Assembly: GCA_950097015.1 (NCBI GenBank)
Contig: CATNEN010000030.1
Coordinates: forward strand, 4,511,001-4,575,000
From: Macrostomum hystrix
Taxonomy: Eukaryota; Platyhelminthes; Macrostomidae
DNA: 64,000 nucleotides
Direction of reading: 5' to 3'
The position numbers were made by a program, and so were the translations under genes. How positions within the stretch are numbered: the stretch's first letter is position 1; every line of letters begins with the position of its first letter. Below the pieces are notes generated by a model. The model saw nothing but the letters and a program-made list of their open reading frames with translations, was not told the origin of the DNA and ran no database searches. Shown one piece after another: positions 30,416 to 44,300 of the stretch.

Positions 30416-32124
30416 GTGAGCTTCTGTGTGGAGTCTGTGCAGCCTGAGAGCTGGGCTTTGGAACCCAGGACCCTTTTCGTGGAGTGCCTAATAAGGTGGA
30501 ATTATTGGTGACCCAATGCTCCAAATTATTGGGGTGGGTGACCCGATTCCCAAATGATTGGGCGGTTGTTTGAACGGAATATGCAATAGGCACTGTCAAC
30601 ATAGGCAAAAACCAGTGATTAGGCCTTGTGGAGTGAAAACAGTGTCTTGAATGAACAAATGCCCAGCACTTCTTTGTCCTCTAGTCTTCACGATTGGCAA
30701 AAAGCGTTCATGCAGTAAATTATTGAACGCATCGTGCCAGCAAGTTGGTCCGGCCCGGTAATGCAAATGGGAGCCCGGTCTGCTACCGCATTGCGTGTAT
30801 TCATCTGGCTCCATTTCTCTATCATATTTGTCTCCCCACTCTAACAGAGAAAAAGTAGCTTGCTCATTGTCTAATGTCTGCTAGCGGTCGGACAAGCAGC
30901 CTCCTTCCTCAACTTGGAGATGAATAATGGAGGCCAAGATCTGAGGCTTTAGCACTGTAGGCAGGCAATAAGGGCTTCCTCATGCACCGCTTGTACAAGC
31001 TGGGGGCGTGGGGCTCACAGCTCTGAAGGGATACTACAAGAGCTGGGGCAGCTTCCCCTGTCCTATGCGGCTTAGCAGCATCCTTTGCGCCCAACCCACC
31101 CACCTGATAGCCCAGCAACCAACCCAGAATGCCCCCACAAGAGAAGAAAAGTGTTGTTTTGACAACTATCGATCATATTTGCACTCGAGAGGGGCTTTGG
31201 TGCGCTGAACAAACTTGAGCCAGTCAGAGAAGCAGCTCTATGCACTGGTCAGCTCTGAGATCCGAGCTCTGAGACTCTTCCATCACCCATCACCTTGCCC
31301 CAGAGAGAAGAAGCGGGCCAAGCCAAGGGTAAGCTGCGAATAATCCCCCCTTTGACAATCAATATCAGCTAATACTTCAAAGGAGCGGACGAAAGAATCT
31401 ATGTGTCTTAGCCCAGCCACTTTCCCCGTGTCTAGCCGGGCGTGACCGTCCGACTGTAGCGCATCCTGACCGGAATTGAACACCATTTGACTCATGACTT
31501 AGTCAATAAGCCATTATTTTTTAGACTTTTACTGGTCTAATGTTTTCTATATTCTCGTCTATTTGGACCTACGAGCTACAACTTTGTGGCAGATGCACTT
31601 TCTAATTAGAAAATGCTGATATGTGGCGCAAAACGAATAGTTTATTTTCGAGCCTGCTTTCAGTCCCGGAGAAGTTATTCACAGATAGATCAGCCGCCTA
31701 TGCATTGATAGAGCAGTGAGAGGGTTAGCGATAGGCGGGGACCTCGCAATCAATAAGAGCTGACTACACTCCCCTTCAAACCCATTTCGCATTAGTCCCC
31801 ATCGCAGCTACTGGGCAGCCCGCAGGCATTGATTAGGTGCATGGACAGAGTACGGTAGGGCAGCCGCAGAACGCGGTCTCAGGTCTGCGTAAACGAGATA
31901 TGATTAAATGACAGCAGCAATAGTCTGCCCATCACAATCACTGAGCTCATCAGGACCGAGCTCGACAGCTTGGGGGCAGGGGTCTGTGAGCTTTGATTTT
32001 CCAAATCGCATTCTAAAGTCGACCCGCTGAGGTTAATGATAGTCAGTTTAATTTCGCTTAGGTTGCTGATTGGCGGGCAAGACCTGTGGAACACGATTAA
32101 ACTGGGTCCCTGGGCATAGTCGGA

Positions 32125-32979
32125 TATAATCGGTTTCTAGTAGGGCGGTTTCGATTCGGGCAGTTTCTAGTAGGGCAGTTTCTAGTCGGGCAGTTTCTAG
32201 TCGAGCAGTTTCTAGTCGGGCAGTTTCTAGTCGGGCAGTTTCTATTCGGGCAGTTTCTAGTCGGGCAGTTTCTAGTAGGGCAGTTTCTATTCGGGCAGTT
32301 TCTAGTCGGGCAGTTTCTAGTCGGGCAGTATCTAGTCGAGCAGTTTCTAGTCGGGCAGTTTCTAGTCGGGCAGTTTCTAGTCGGGAAGTTTCTAGTCGGG
32401 CAGTTTCTAGTCGGGCAGCTTCTAGTCGGGCAGTTTCTAGTAGGGCAGTTTCGATTCGGGCAGTTTCTAGTAGGGCAGTTTCGATTCGGGCAGTTTCTAG
32501 TAGGGCAGTTTCGATTCGGGCAGTTTCTAGTCGGGCAGCTTCTAGTCGGGCAGTTTTTAGTCGGGCAGTTTCGATTCGGGCAGCTTCTAGTCGAGCAGTT
32601 TCTAGTCGGGCAGTATCTAGTAGGGCAGTTTCGATTCGGGCAGTTTCTAGTCGGGCAGCTTCTAGTCGGGCAGTTTTTAGTCGGGCAGTTTCGATTCGGG
32701 CAGTTTCTAGTAGGGCAGTTTCGATTCGGGCAGTTTCTAGTAGGGCAGTTTCGATTCGGGCAGTTTCTAGTCGGGCAGCTTCTAGTCGGGCAGCTTCTAG
32801 TCGGGCAGTTTTTAGTCGGGCAGTTTCGATTCGGGCAGTTTCTAGTAGGGCAGTTTCGATTCGGGCAGTTTCTAGTCGGGCAGCTTCTAGTCGGGCAGTT
32901 TTTAGTCGGGCAGTTTCGATTCGGGCAGCTTCTAGTCGAGCAGTTTCTAGTCGGGCAGCTTTTAGTCGGGCAGTTTAAT
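32125..32979. repeat. 15-bp minisatellite with higher-order structure
   Basis: About 57 copies of a 15-bp unit (CAGTTTCTAGTCGGG). Variant units (CAGTTTCGATTCGGG, CAGTTTCTAGTAGGG, CAGCTTCTAGTCGGG, CAGTTTTTAGTCGGG) recur in a fixed order, forming blocks that have themselves been duplicated in the second half. It lies between the candidate 5' exon and the first certain exon of KCNQ. Confidence 0.95.
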
Positions 32980-32999
32980 CATTTTGTGGTTTCTGAGTC

Positions 33000-35315
33000 A
33001 TGGTGCAAACATAGAAGTGCGAGCATGGGCAAAACGAGGAATTCATTGATAATAAGATAGCTTCATTTGTCTTTAAATGTCAGTCGGTTTCTCTGATGTG
33101 CCGTTTTCTTTACCAGCCCGCTCTGTCGTAGCCCCAAGAGAATTTCTTCGGCGGAGTCAACATCCAATCAAGCAAAAATATTGAAAACTAGTTTTCCTTT
33201 TGCTTTTTTCTTTCCACCAAAGGAAAACTTGCTCGGTGCCAAATTGCAGGAGCTTTGAACTGGAGGCCGAGGTCGAGAGGTTGGGATTCGAGGTCTCAGG
33301 AGACGAGCCGAGTTTTTCCTCTTCCCTCTCTATCCCATTCCTCCTCTATCCGCCAGGCCGCCGTTTCCTTCTCTTGAAAATAAAAATCAATAACTGTCTG
33401 AAAAGCATTTGGAATGAGTTTGAGCTCCGAGTGGCAGCAGGGATAGCGAATGGGAGCAAGGAATTGGTTGGGCCTGTCTTCCCGCGGGGTGGGTTAGGGC
33501 CTGCGCACGGTGGGTATTTGCGAATCTGCCTTTGCATCCAGGGTGCAAAATGAGAGGCGGAGAGAGCTGGAGACGAAGGTATCTCTTACAGGCCTGAAAC
33601 CGTCTGTGGCTGCTTGGCCTGGCAGAGTCAAGATTAATTCATCAATTCGTCAGAGCGCGGCACGCACAATGCGCCGCTTGTTAACAACGGCTAGGTTGGA
33701 TTGCTAAGGCACTTGCTGCTGCAAACTGACCTGCCTTGCTGGCACTTTGGCCTAATTGGAACTTACTCGAAAGAGCGCGCGAAACAAAGACAGGTAGAAG
33801 CTGCCACGACTGACCTCTCAAATCTTTTCTTCATATTCTTCCTCAATCCTTTGTGTTTCTGACAGTCTTCAAAATCGAGAAAAAGTTTATATCAGAAAAA
33901 ATTTTTGTGAGAGCATGTGGCAGAGCATGTCTTCATTCACTAATCTATATAGAGCAGTATCTTCTCACTCTCTCAACTATACTTCGCTAAATTTCCTGGG
34001 CATCTGCAGCACAGGCAAGCAAAGGATGCCACGCAGGAAGTGGCTCGCTCAGCAGGGACGTCCGTGTTGGCGCCGGATTCATTTTCTGGCCAGCTGAGAT
34101 TGCGAGTGAGATATGCCGGGGCGCCAAGTCGGCCTGAAAGATCCGCCGTCTGTGAAAGCACTTCGCTACCAACGACTCGGGCCGTCCTCGAATATTTCCC
34201 TTCGCTTCCCCAATTCCCTTAGCCTGCTCTCCTGCCCTGGTCCCGCATGCCGACTGTCCTCTCGAAAAATTCCACATCCCAGCCCTCATGTCCGCTCCCT
34301 CAATCATTTCCCTAGCAGACACACGGCAGGGAAAGTAGGCGGAGGAGCCTGCAGAGCCACTCTGAGAGTGGGAAGCAGCCCTCTCCGCCGGGAAAATCGG
34401 CTTAGGTTGGAGCGCTACCCCTTGAGCAGCGCATTCTCCATTTGCGACCCCTTCCACGCACGAAGAGCATAGTTTTTCTCCGGCTTTTCGCGCTGTTTTT
34501 TTAGTCCGGTTTTTATGCATGGCTTTTTTTTTAATGTCGCACAGATGCGCCTGTTCCCTAAACCGTTGGCTGGCTTTATTGAACAGCATTCTCATTTTGC
34601 AATGCTAGAGAACAGGACTTCCCTCAAATTCCTTCAAATCTGAGTTTCATGACTATTTCCTTTGTAAATGGCAGCAGGAAAATATTTTTTGCAAATGCGC
34701 ATAGGACTGCCCACAGTGCCCACTCTGTTAGTCCCTGGCAACCAAAAAAACATTCGTTGGGTTTGGCCCTTGGTATTCCAACGGAACCTCTGAAAGACTT
34801 GACTGAAGTAGATGAGGTAATTGACGTTTTTACCGGCAGTACGGAAAAAGTGGCTCAGTTCCCCAAAAAGTCATGGAAAAAGTGTCCTTAAAGAACCGTT
34901 TTCACTGTCCTTGGGGGATTAAGCATTAGTAGGGCTTTGCTCAGGCAGTGTGAGGAAGAAGCATCCTCTCCTAATCAACACTGATCCTGATCAACGTTCC
35001 GGGATTCAGGACGCAGGCGCTTGGTGCACTCCAAGCTCGCATGAACTCTTTGCTTGCAGTGCAGATGCTGAAGCCACGCCTAGGAGAGGCAGGCAATTGA
35101 GTCCGCAGTTTGATTAATTGTCTGTGCTGCCCTCTATTAATATGCTCCGCCATTGGTGTAACCCCAGCTCACTTGTGCTCCAGGTTTGTGCTCTGTGGTG
35201 GGGTGATTCAATCATGCTCTTGTTGGCAAATTACCTTCGTGTAGGGAATAGGCAGGGTGACTGAGAACTTGAAAAAATTCTCCAACGCTTGCTGCCCCAA
35301 CTGAGTTAAGAGTCT
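33000..35315. other. Non-coding stretch before the KCNQ start
   Basis: GC-richer than the spacers to the left and open on both strands in places (33200-33550, 34000-34600), but without splice context or recognisable motifs. If the 29977 exon is real this is intron; otherwise it is the KCNQ 5' region and may hold its promoter. Confidence 0.4.
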
Positions 35316-38300
35316 ATGATAAAAGCGAACCATTTCCGAACAGAATCCGAGGATCAGAGGCTGTTTAGCGGCTCGCCGGGGAATCCGGAGCGTTGCTGCT
35401 CAACCTCGGCCGCGCCCGAGCTGCAGCACGCGAGAACTGGCAGGGACAGCGAGGACGGCCTCGGCAGCGATGACAAACTGCCTACTGGAGGCATCCGCGT
35501 CGACAGGAACTGCGCTCGCACCGCGTTTGGCCCAACTGAGGAGCCGGTCATACGTTTGAAGAAGCTTGACAGCAGCCTGCGGTACTGTAAGCCGAGGATG
35601 TCCCTGCTAGGCAAGCCCCTCAGCCTGAAGAATGCCAGGCAGGACGCCAGGTACAGGCGGCTGCAGGCCAGGGTCTATAATTTCCTGGAGCGGCCAAAGA
35701 CCTGGCAGTCAATCACCTACCATGTTATTGTGTAAGACGGATTCGCCTCATGCTTTTGCACCAATAACAATAACAGCTTCCACGTACATATAGACCCTGT
35801 TTCAGCACCCAATATGTGAGTGCTATGCGTTGGGTGCTATGAAACGGTGGTTGCTATGATGTTGCGGGTGCTATTCGGAGGTCATCATGAAGGTACTCGT
35901 AGAATGCATGGGTCTTTGAGTTGGTGATAGATAACATCTGAGCATATTTTAGCATAGCATATTTGAAGCATAGCTGAATTTTGAAACGCTCGCTTAGTCA
36001 GGTTCTCTGTTTTAAACTACTAGTAAACAATAGCTAAGAATATGAACCTGAGCCCAGAACTGAGCTGAGATTTGATAACACTATCCCAATCAGGTTCGCA
36101 TCGGTGTTCATCTGCCTGGTGTTCTCCGTGCTGTCGACAATGAGCAATTGTGTGCGCGACACAGTATTAAAGCCTTCACTTGTGCCGGCTTCTCTAGTGC
36201 AGCCAACAGCCAACCCGGCCCTGTGCACGAAGTTCGCATTCAAGTACAGCGAGGTCGCCAGCGAGATTCTCTTCTATATGGTTAGCGGACCAGTCAGTTT
36301 CTGTAATAAAAAATCCGTCATAGGAAATGTGCAATCATGGTCTGTAAAAATGAATGTGCAATCAGGAATATACACTCAGCAACATTAAAAACCGCCACCC
36401 TAGAGCGAGGGAAACGATTCATCTCAACTCACTACCACAAATGACGCAATGTGCACCTGAGAGAGAGGTGAAAAACCGCGAATGATGCAATGCACTCTGC
36501 TCACCCACCCCGACTCCGTAACCAGAGAAACGAAAGAGAGTCAAACTACCTGACAGTAGCATAGAAAATTCGGGTGTGTTATTAAATAACAAATGTTGCT
36601 AGTACAAGCCGAACTTAATGTGCGAACTCATACAAAACTGTCAATAGCGCGTGTAGCAACCACGAACCTCAACCAGAGCGGAAACTCGGCGTGGCATTCC
36701 CAAAATTAGGCGCCGCAAGAAATTCTGAGGTAGCTGCTGCCATGCATTGGTCATAGCATGGCGTAGCTCCGCAAGATTCTGGGGCGGGGCATTTGACGCT
36801 GGATGGTGCGTTTCATGAAATCCCAAACATGCTCAATGGGATTCATGTCAGGTGATCGCGATGGCCACCGCAGAGTTCGCAAGTTCAGTTGCTCCTTCAG
36901 CTGAGCCACAGCGGCAGCTCGGTGCGGCGGGGCGTTGTCGTCCTGGAGAATGCAGTTCTGAATCCGCCAAATTCAGCATTGACAAAAGGCAGAAGATACA
37001 TTTGCTGTAAATTAGCGTAGACGCCTGCCGTTACATTTGAGTCCAGAAAGACAAGCTCTTGGCGTTCAACGTGATCCCCGCCCAAACATGCACCGAGGCT
37101 GACTGTCTGTCGGTGGCTTGAACGTGCTGTTGCAGCATTTCCTGCCGCGGCTCTCGCCAAACACGAAAACGCGACCGTCTGCCTGAAACAGGCGGAAGCG
37201 GCTCTCATCAGTGAATACGACGCGTCGCCATTGCTGCTGCCTCCAGTGAATTCGCTACATCGCCCACAGCTCTCGTGTGGCGCCGTGAGCAGGCGTCAGT
37301 CGGGGGCGCTTGCGCATCTTCCGGCAGCGCAGCCCAGCCGCCCAAATTCTCCGTCGAATTGTTTGGGCGCTCAAGATGTTCCCGCGCCTGCTTCTTTCAC
37401 CCCAGATGAGTCGAAGCAATGTGGCAGGTAAGGTGGGGTTTCCCCTCACAATTCGCAGCAGTCGCCAATCAGCCCTTGCTGCGCAGATGACGGCGCTGGA
37501 CTCCACGACTTGCGTGCGCGACACTGCCAGTGTCTCTGGACTTCTGCAGAAGGCTGCGAATCGTCGAGCGTGATCTGCCGAATTGACGGGCTACTGCTCG
37601 GATGGACATTCCGGCCTCAAGCATGCCTATGGCTCGCCATCGTTCACCATCGGTCATGTGGCGGACCATTTTGGAGATAACGAGTAATACTGGTTACTCG
37701 TTAGCTGCATTTTGACTGAGTGTGCTAAATCATCCATTTTGAACTTCGTGATAACCCGTTACCCACCCCACTCTCCCACGGTAGCTCTCCTTGCAGTCAG
37801 GTGCACATTACGTAATTTGCGGCAGTGAGTTGAGATCAACCATTCCCCTCGCCCTAGGGTGGCGGTTTTTAATGTTGCTGAGTATATATATTCTGACATT
37901 GTCTAGCTTGGTTAGAGGAATTAATAGTTTTTGCAGGAGGGCTGTGGGAAACGGCACATTATTTGGTGAATGTGCCTGCAGCCAGCGAGGAGGCAATTCT
38001 GCCCATTTCGCTCACTCCTGCGCACACACGCACACGGATAATTTACAGAGACATACGCTAACATAGGTGTGTACATCTGTCACGACTTTCTAATCGTCAG
38101 GCAGTGTCTGGGAGGTAGATTGGTCCTCAAGGGCGCAAATTGCACGACAAGCCCTCAAGCCTTCTCTCCGCGGCTGCGCCTCAAATGAATGCCGCGGAAT
38201 AGAGCTCAGGGACCTTGGTGCGAGAGGCAAACGCGTTAACCGCCCTGCCACTCACCCCCTTGGTTAGGGTGGACGGGGCTTGCATTGGGCGGAGTATGTA

Positions 38301-41300
38301 CTCTCGCTCTGTACGCTTGTGGGCCAACAGAATTTAGGTTTCGCTGCCTTGTCTTCATCTTACTATTTGGACCGGAATCTGTGAAAAGGTAATCTCGACT
38401 TTGATGCGAAGTTTCTCAGTAAGCTAGACGTCAAAGTGGGAGAATTTCATTGGGAGATTTATCATCATAGCCGTGCCCTTAATGCCCATCTGACCACAGG
38501 AAACCGGCATGTTGTTCTGGTTCTTCACCGAGTACTGCTTGCGAATGTGGTCCGCGGGCTGTCGCAGTCGCTACCAAACATGGCGCGGCCGCCTCCTATT
38601 CGCCAGACGGCCCTTCTGCATCGTGGGTGAGCTGCGATGCCTTCAACTTTATCGAGCATTCCCTGCTGCGGCCTGCAGTCGCCTGGACAAAGTGCAGTGC
38701 ATAAACACAGCGAACTGGCTTGAATCCAGAGTTGCGCACAGGCCCGAGGGGATAAGGGATCAAACCTTGTCATAAATTCTGTCTGCCTTTTTAGACATTT
38801 TCGACTGGACACCTATCGTGTAGCTATAAAAGTAAATTTGCTTCAAGCAATCTTTCCTGCCACTCTGCCTCTCACACCAGAGAATATTTGCGTATTTCGC
38901 CTGTTTCTCAAAACCGCTCGATGTAACTCCCTTTATCCTGTCCTCCTCCGCCTTCCGTCAGGCCCACTTTCAGGGAGAAATCCTGGAAAACCGTCTGGCT
39001 CCACTCCGGCTGTCAGTTTTTTGAGCCCTTAGTCTGAAACGCTGCTATATGGATTTTCGATCTGGAAGGCTGTTTGAGTAGCGAGTGGGAATTCCAGAGC
39101 AATATCATACTTAGCACCGCTCTTTGACTGCATGAAAACTGTCCATCCCTAAAAGTGGAGCGCTTGCATCAATAATTTGTCCTGATGTGTGTGAGCCCAC
39201 GCGAGGCAGCTGTTGTGCCCGCCGCATTTCAGTACCGATGGGCCATTCCTGGATGGCCATCTGCAACTGAGCAGCCGAGAGAAATATTTATGACGATGAT
39301 TTTCGCCCAGCAGTGAGTTCCCAATTAGCCCAATAAACCTCATTGCGACGTGGGGATGGGTGTGGATGAATATGGGTCCCGAGTTTGAGCAGTCGCTAGC
39401 TGACCGGAAGTACGAATTTCCTGTCATGCCAGGTTGCGCCTACGGAGGGGCTATCATTACTCTGCCAATTATGTCTGCAGTGAAATAAGCATGTAATCAC
39501 TGGACTCACTGGTGCTAAATTGAGTAGGAAATGTGTGAAAGTCAGCAAAAAGCTGACAAGTGCTGCGACCCAACTAGATTCACATCAGTTTTGCAGAAAT
39601 CGCTCCAGCTACCGAAAAGGGTGTACAGAGTAGCGCTTCGAAAATAATGCACCACGTACAGGACAACTTTACCAAATGCTAAATTAATAAATCTTTAAAG
39701 TAGCTTCTAATTATAACATACGAGTAGTTTTCTCCGCGGAAATCATATTCCTACTTGCCATAGCCCGCCGATCAAGAAATTCCGAAATTTCCGTATTTAG
39801 GAATTGAATTGCATTGCCAGAAATCACATTGGATCTTTTGAAATTCCTTTGAATCTCTCAACAACAACAATGTACCCAGCTTAGTTAAGACTATGGCGTT
39901 GCCGTTAAGTCTTAGCGTTAAGACTATAAGAATAATATATTAATATTCTAAGAGACAGTCGCAGCTGGTGCATCTAAATGCACCACACCCACCCTAAATC
40001 AGCCAAGTTAATGCTGGTAACCATTTTTAACAGCGAGTGATCTGAAGCAATGCTAAGTGTCCGGCTAAATAACACAAGCTGTTCCAGTGGAGTCTGCAAT
40101 CGAACCCCAGACCTTTAAGCCGTGAGTCCAACGCTAGCTCTCATCACTAGGCTAAAACCCCCAAATGTACCAGCCATAATACGTTCGTGCCAGAGTAGAT
40201 CTCCCGTGGAGAAGACATGGACACGAAATGAGTAGTCATATCACTGGGTCGTCCAGATTACTGGAAGAAAAGCACGGATCAATGAGGTCCCTGGCAAACC
40301 TCAAGTTCTTTAGATCAATGAAGCCCCATGAGATCCTCTGGTTTGCCATGCTCCATGAGATGCTTTTAAAATGCTTTATTCGCAACCACATGTCTCGCGT
40401 GCCAAGCCAATGCCACTGGTTTCAACCTTGTTTCCTTAATTTTAATGACTTTGAAGCTGAGCGTGGCAGCCTGGCAACACAGCTGCTACCAGTGATTTGG
40501 TGGATCATTAGCACACCAAGAAATCCGATGCAGATTCAATAAATTTGCTAATTCTGGGCTCTCAGGTTTCAGTTGCCTAATTTACCATGCCTGATTGAAA
40601 CGAAGGACAATCACACAACAACCAATGAAACCGGTTGTAACCATGATTGTGCGGGCCTTTTGCAGAACTAAGAGGTATTGAAATGGCTATTTTTTAGGAT
40701 TTTGTGAAGATGGAAATTTTTTAGTTATGATGTTTTTAAAGTGTTTGCTTTCTATGATTGAAAATTTTTCTTGCTTCCAACTCATGAACTTATGACCAAA
40801 TAACAAATCAAAAGATTAATTTGCTGATGATGATTATAATATTATGTACTAGGAGAGAGCTAATATATCTTATGTCTCTCTTGACTATCCCACACGGGAG
40901 CAACATCTGAACTGATAGAATAATTTAAATGATTTTTCCATGAATTGCCAGAGGCAGACTGGCACAATGTCCGGACACAGGGTATCCGAGTATTTAACTC
41001 AACCAGTCGGGCGGGCATGCAGTCTCTATGCAGATTCTCATGCAGTAAAGTGCAGCCGCTGACAGCCTATCGGTAAGACGGGTCTTTGCTGAGTAGATGG
41101 TTGGGGCGTCACGAGCGCCCAGCTCACCATCTAGGCCTCACCTATGGCTAATAGCCCTGCACGCGCTCGCAGCAGCTCAGACGCAAGCACATTTTTGCTA
41201 ATAGAAAATCTCTCAGACCATCGTCGATACCTTCATACTCGAGGGATCTGGGGAGATCTAGCGTGAGGATTTTTAAAGAGTTGGGGGGCTCGAGGGAACG

Positions 41301-44300
41301 TGCTTTCTGGGATTAAATCCCGTCCTGTTAAGTCTTACCTCAAGTTAATAGGTCTTCGTGGGGAGCTTCCTGTGGAAGACTTCGGGCTAAGGACATAATT
41401 AAATATTCAGGAGCGGAACCCCTGTAAGCGTTGGCTTTGACGGGCCGCTGGCTGAAACTTCAGAACTCATTATGTCTCCTCAGCTTGAGCTTGCCCTTGC
41501 CGTTTATCCAAGGACAAAAGGACACTTCAGCCAATTAGCTTCCGCGCCCTTGTTGTCACTGCCAATAGAAGCTACTTGCCATAGACACTTACCTCTTCCT
41601 GACAGCCAGGTAAAATTCCCAACTGTCCCCACTAATTAGAAAGAATACATTATGATATGTATGTGAAGCAAGGAGTCAAATTGTCAAATTAAATCGCACA
41701 CTACCTCCAGACTCGATAGTTATCGTGGCCTCAGTCATCGTCTTGGCGCTGGGTAGCGACCGCCAGATGTTTGCTGCGTCGGCGTTGCGCGGCCTGCGCT
41801 TCTTCCAGATTCTGCGCATGATTCGCATGGATCGGCGCGGTGGCAGCTGGAAACTCCTGGCCTCCGTGGTCTGGGCGCATCGACAGGTCAGTGGCTAGGG
41901 ATGCCCCATAGCCAGGACTGAGGTCAGTGACAGGGGCATAGAGTGCTGCCCGTACCTATGACTGAGGTCAGTGACAGGGGCATAGAGTGCTGCCCGTACC
42001 TATGACTGAGGTCAGTGACAGGGGCTTAGAGTGCTGCCCGTACCTATGACTGAGGTCAGTGACAGGGGCTTAGAGTGCTGCCCGTACCTATGACTGAGGT
42101 CAGGGACAGGGGCTTAGAGTGCTGCCCGTACCTATGACTGAGGTCAGTGACAGGGGCTTAGAGTGCTGCCCGTACCTATGACTGAGGTCAGTGACAGGGG
42201 CTTAGAGTGCTGCCCGTACCTATGACTGAGGTCAGTGACAGGGGCTTAGAGTGCTGCCCGTACCTATGACTGAGGTCAGGGACAGGGGCTTAGAGTGCTG
42301 CCCGTACCTATGACTGAGGTCAGTGACAAGGACAAGTGACATGGCAGCCCGTCTAAGGTTTAGGTCTAGGGTTGTGCTTTTGAACAAGATGCTTGACATG
42401 AGAACAGAGGACAAGTCTGAGATGGCAGTTCAGCAATACTTGTAGGACACGGTTAGTAAGTACACGCTCAACCCACCTTTCCCGCAGGAGCTATTCACTA
42501 CCGTGTACATAGGTTTTCTCGGTCTCATATTCAGCTCGTTTGTCATGTACTTGATCGAAAAGGACGAGCAGGACACGCAGATCAGCAACTATGCTGACGC
42601 CTTGTGGTGGGGAGTGGTGAGTAGTCTCTTGCACTATCCTTAAGGGGAAACATTATAGACTTAAACTCATAAAACATGAATGTATGCTACATGGCACATC
42701 TGATGCCGTTCGAATGTGACTTTTAACGCAAAAAATCATACGAATATATACAAAAAATACGTTACTAATGAGAGCAAAGTTCAAAGCTTGTTCACAAGAT
42801 TGCTGGCAGGCATCGAATGCGTTGCAGCTGCACGCTCAGCATGCCGGTCCAATAGTGGTCCTTCACCGTGGTCTCATCCACCTGTCCGAAATACCTGAAA
42901 CCACTGCAGTCCTCACACACCAGGAGGTGCACTAGCTTGCATTGAACATGCACCCGCAGATAGTCGCGGCTGAATCGCCTGCCGAACAGCATCACGATTG
43001 TCATCGTATCTCTGTGGAGCCGGGGTGGAAGGGTCACAATGGCAGAGCAAAACTTCTGTGATAAAATCTTTCCTATACTGAGCATACTACTGCTCAGTAG
43101 CGCGTTAGCTTGTATAAATAATTGTGACCATAGGCGTTTATGGGCTGAATTTTGAACTCGCACTCTTCGTCGAGTGTATGACGCATTTTATTTAAACTAC
43201 GAGATAGGAATCGTAGATTTCCTCGTTCCTCGTAAATAGGAAAATAACACAAATTTGAACTCTTTAAATTTTCATCGGCTGAAAAATAACAGTTGAGTGA
43301 AGATATAATTGTCAAATCGTAATTTACCGATTTCCCATGGTAAAAGTTGCAAGATAAAATTAGGAATTAGAGACAAAAGATCTGGTCTATGAATTAAAAG
43401 AGCGACTAGGGTTTTAGCTGCAGTCCATGACAGACTATTAGGGTGATAGCTGCAGTCCATAACAGACTATTGGGGTGATAGCTGCAGTCCATAACAGACT
43501 ATTGGGGTGATAGTTGCAGTCCATGACAGACTATTGGGGTGATAGCTGCAGTCCATAACAGACTATTGGGGTGATAGCTGCAGTCCATAACAGACTATTG
43601 GGGTGATAGCTGCAGTCCATAACAGACTATTGGGGTGATAGTTGCAGTCCATAACAGACTATTGGGGTGATAGCTGCAGTCCATGACAGACTATTGGGGT
43701 GATAGCTGCAGTCCATGACAGACTATTGGGGTGATAGCTGCAGTCCATGACAGACTATTGGGGTGATAGCTGCAGTCCATGACAGACTATTGGGGTGATA
43801 GCTGCAGTCCATGACAGACTATTGGGGTGATAGCTGCAGTCCATAACAGACTATTGGGGTGATAGTTGCAGTCCATGACAGACTATTGGGGTGATAGCTG
43901 CAGTCCATAACAGACTATTGGGGTGATAGCTGCAGTCCATGACAGACTATTGGGGTGATAGCTGCAGTCCATGACAGACTATTGGTGTGATAGCTGCAGT
44001 CCATGACAGACTATTGGTGTGATAGCTGCAGTCCATGACAGACTATTGGGGTGATAGCTGCAGTCCATGACAGACTATTGGGGTGATAGCTGCAGTCCAT
44101 TAAAGCTGTTGCAGTTAATGAAATCCTAATGAGATGGTTACTACCAAAAGCCCATGAAAATGAATGGCATCGTGGAAAATTTACTTTTGCAAGTTTCAAA
44201 GGAAGAATGAATCGCAATATTCAGTAAAAAGCAGACGCACCCGTTATCAATTTCCTGCTTGGAAACGACTTTTATTCCTGGCAGGTAAATGAGAAATGAG

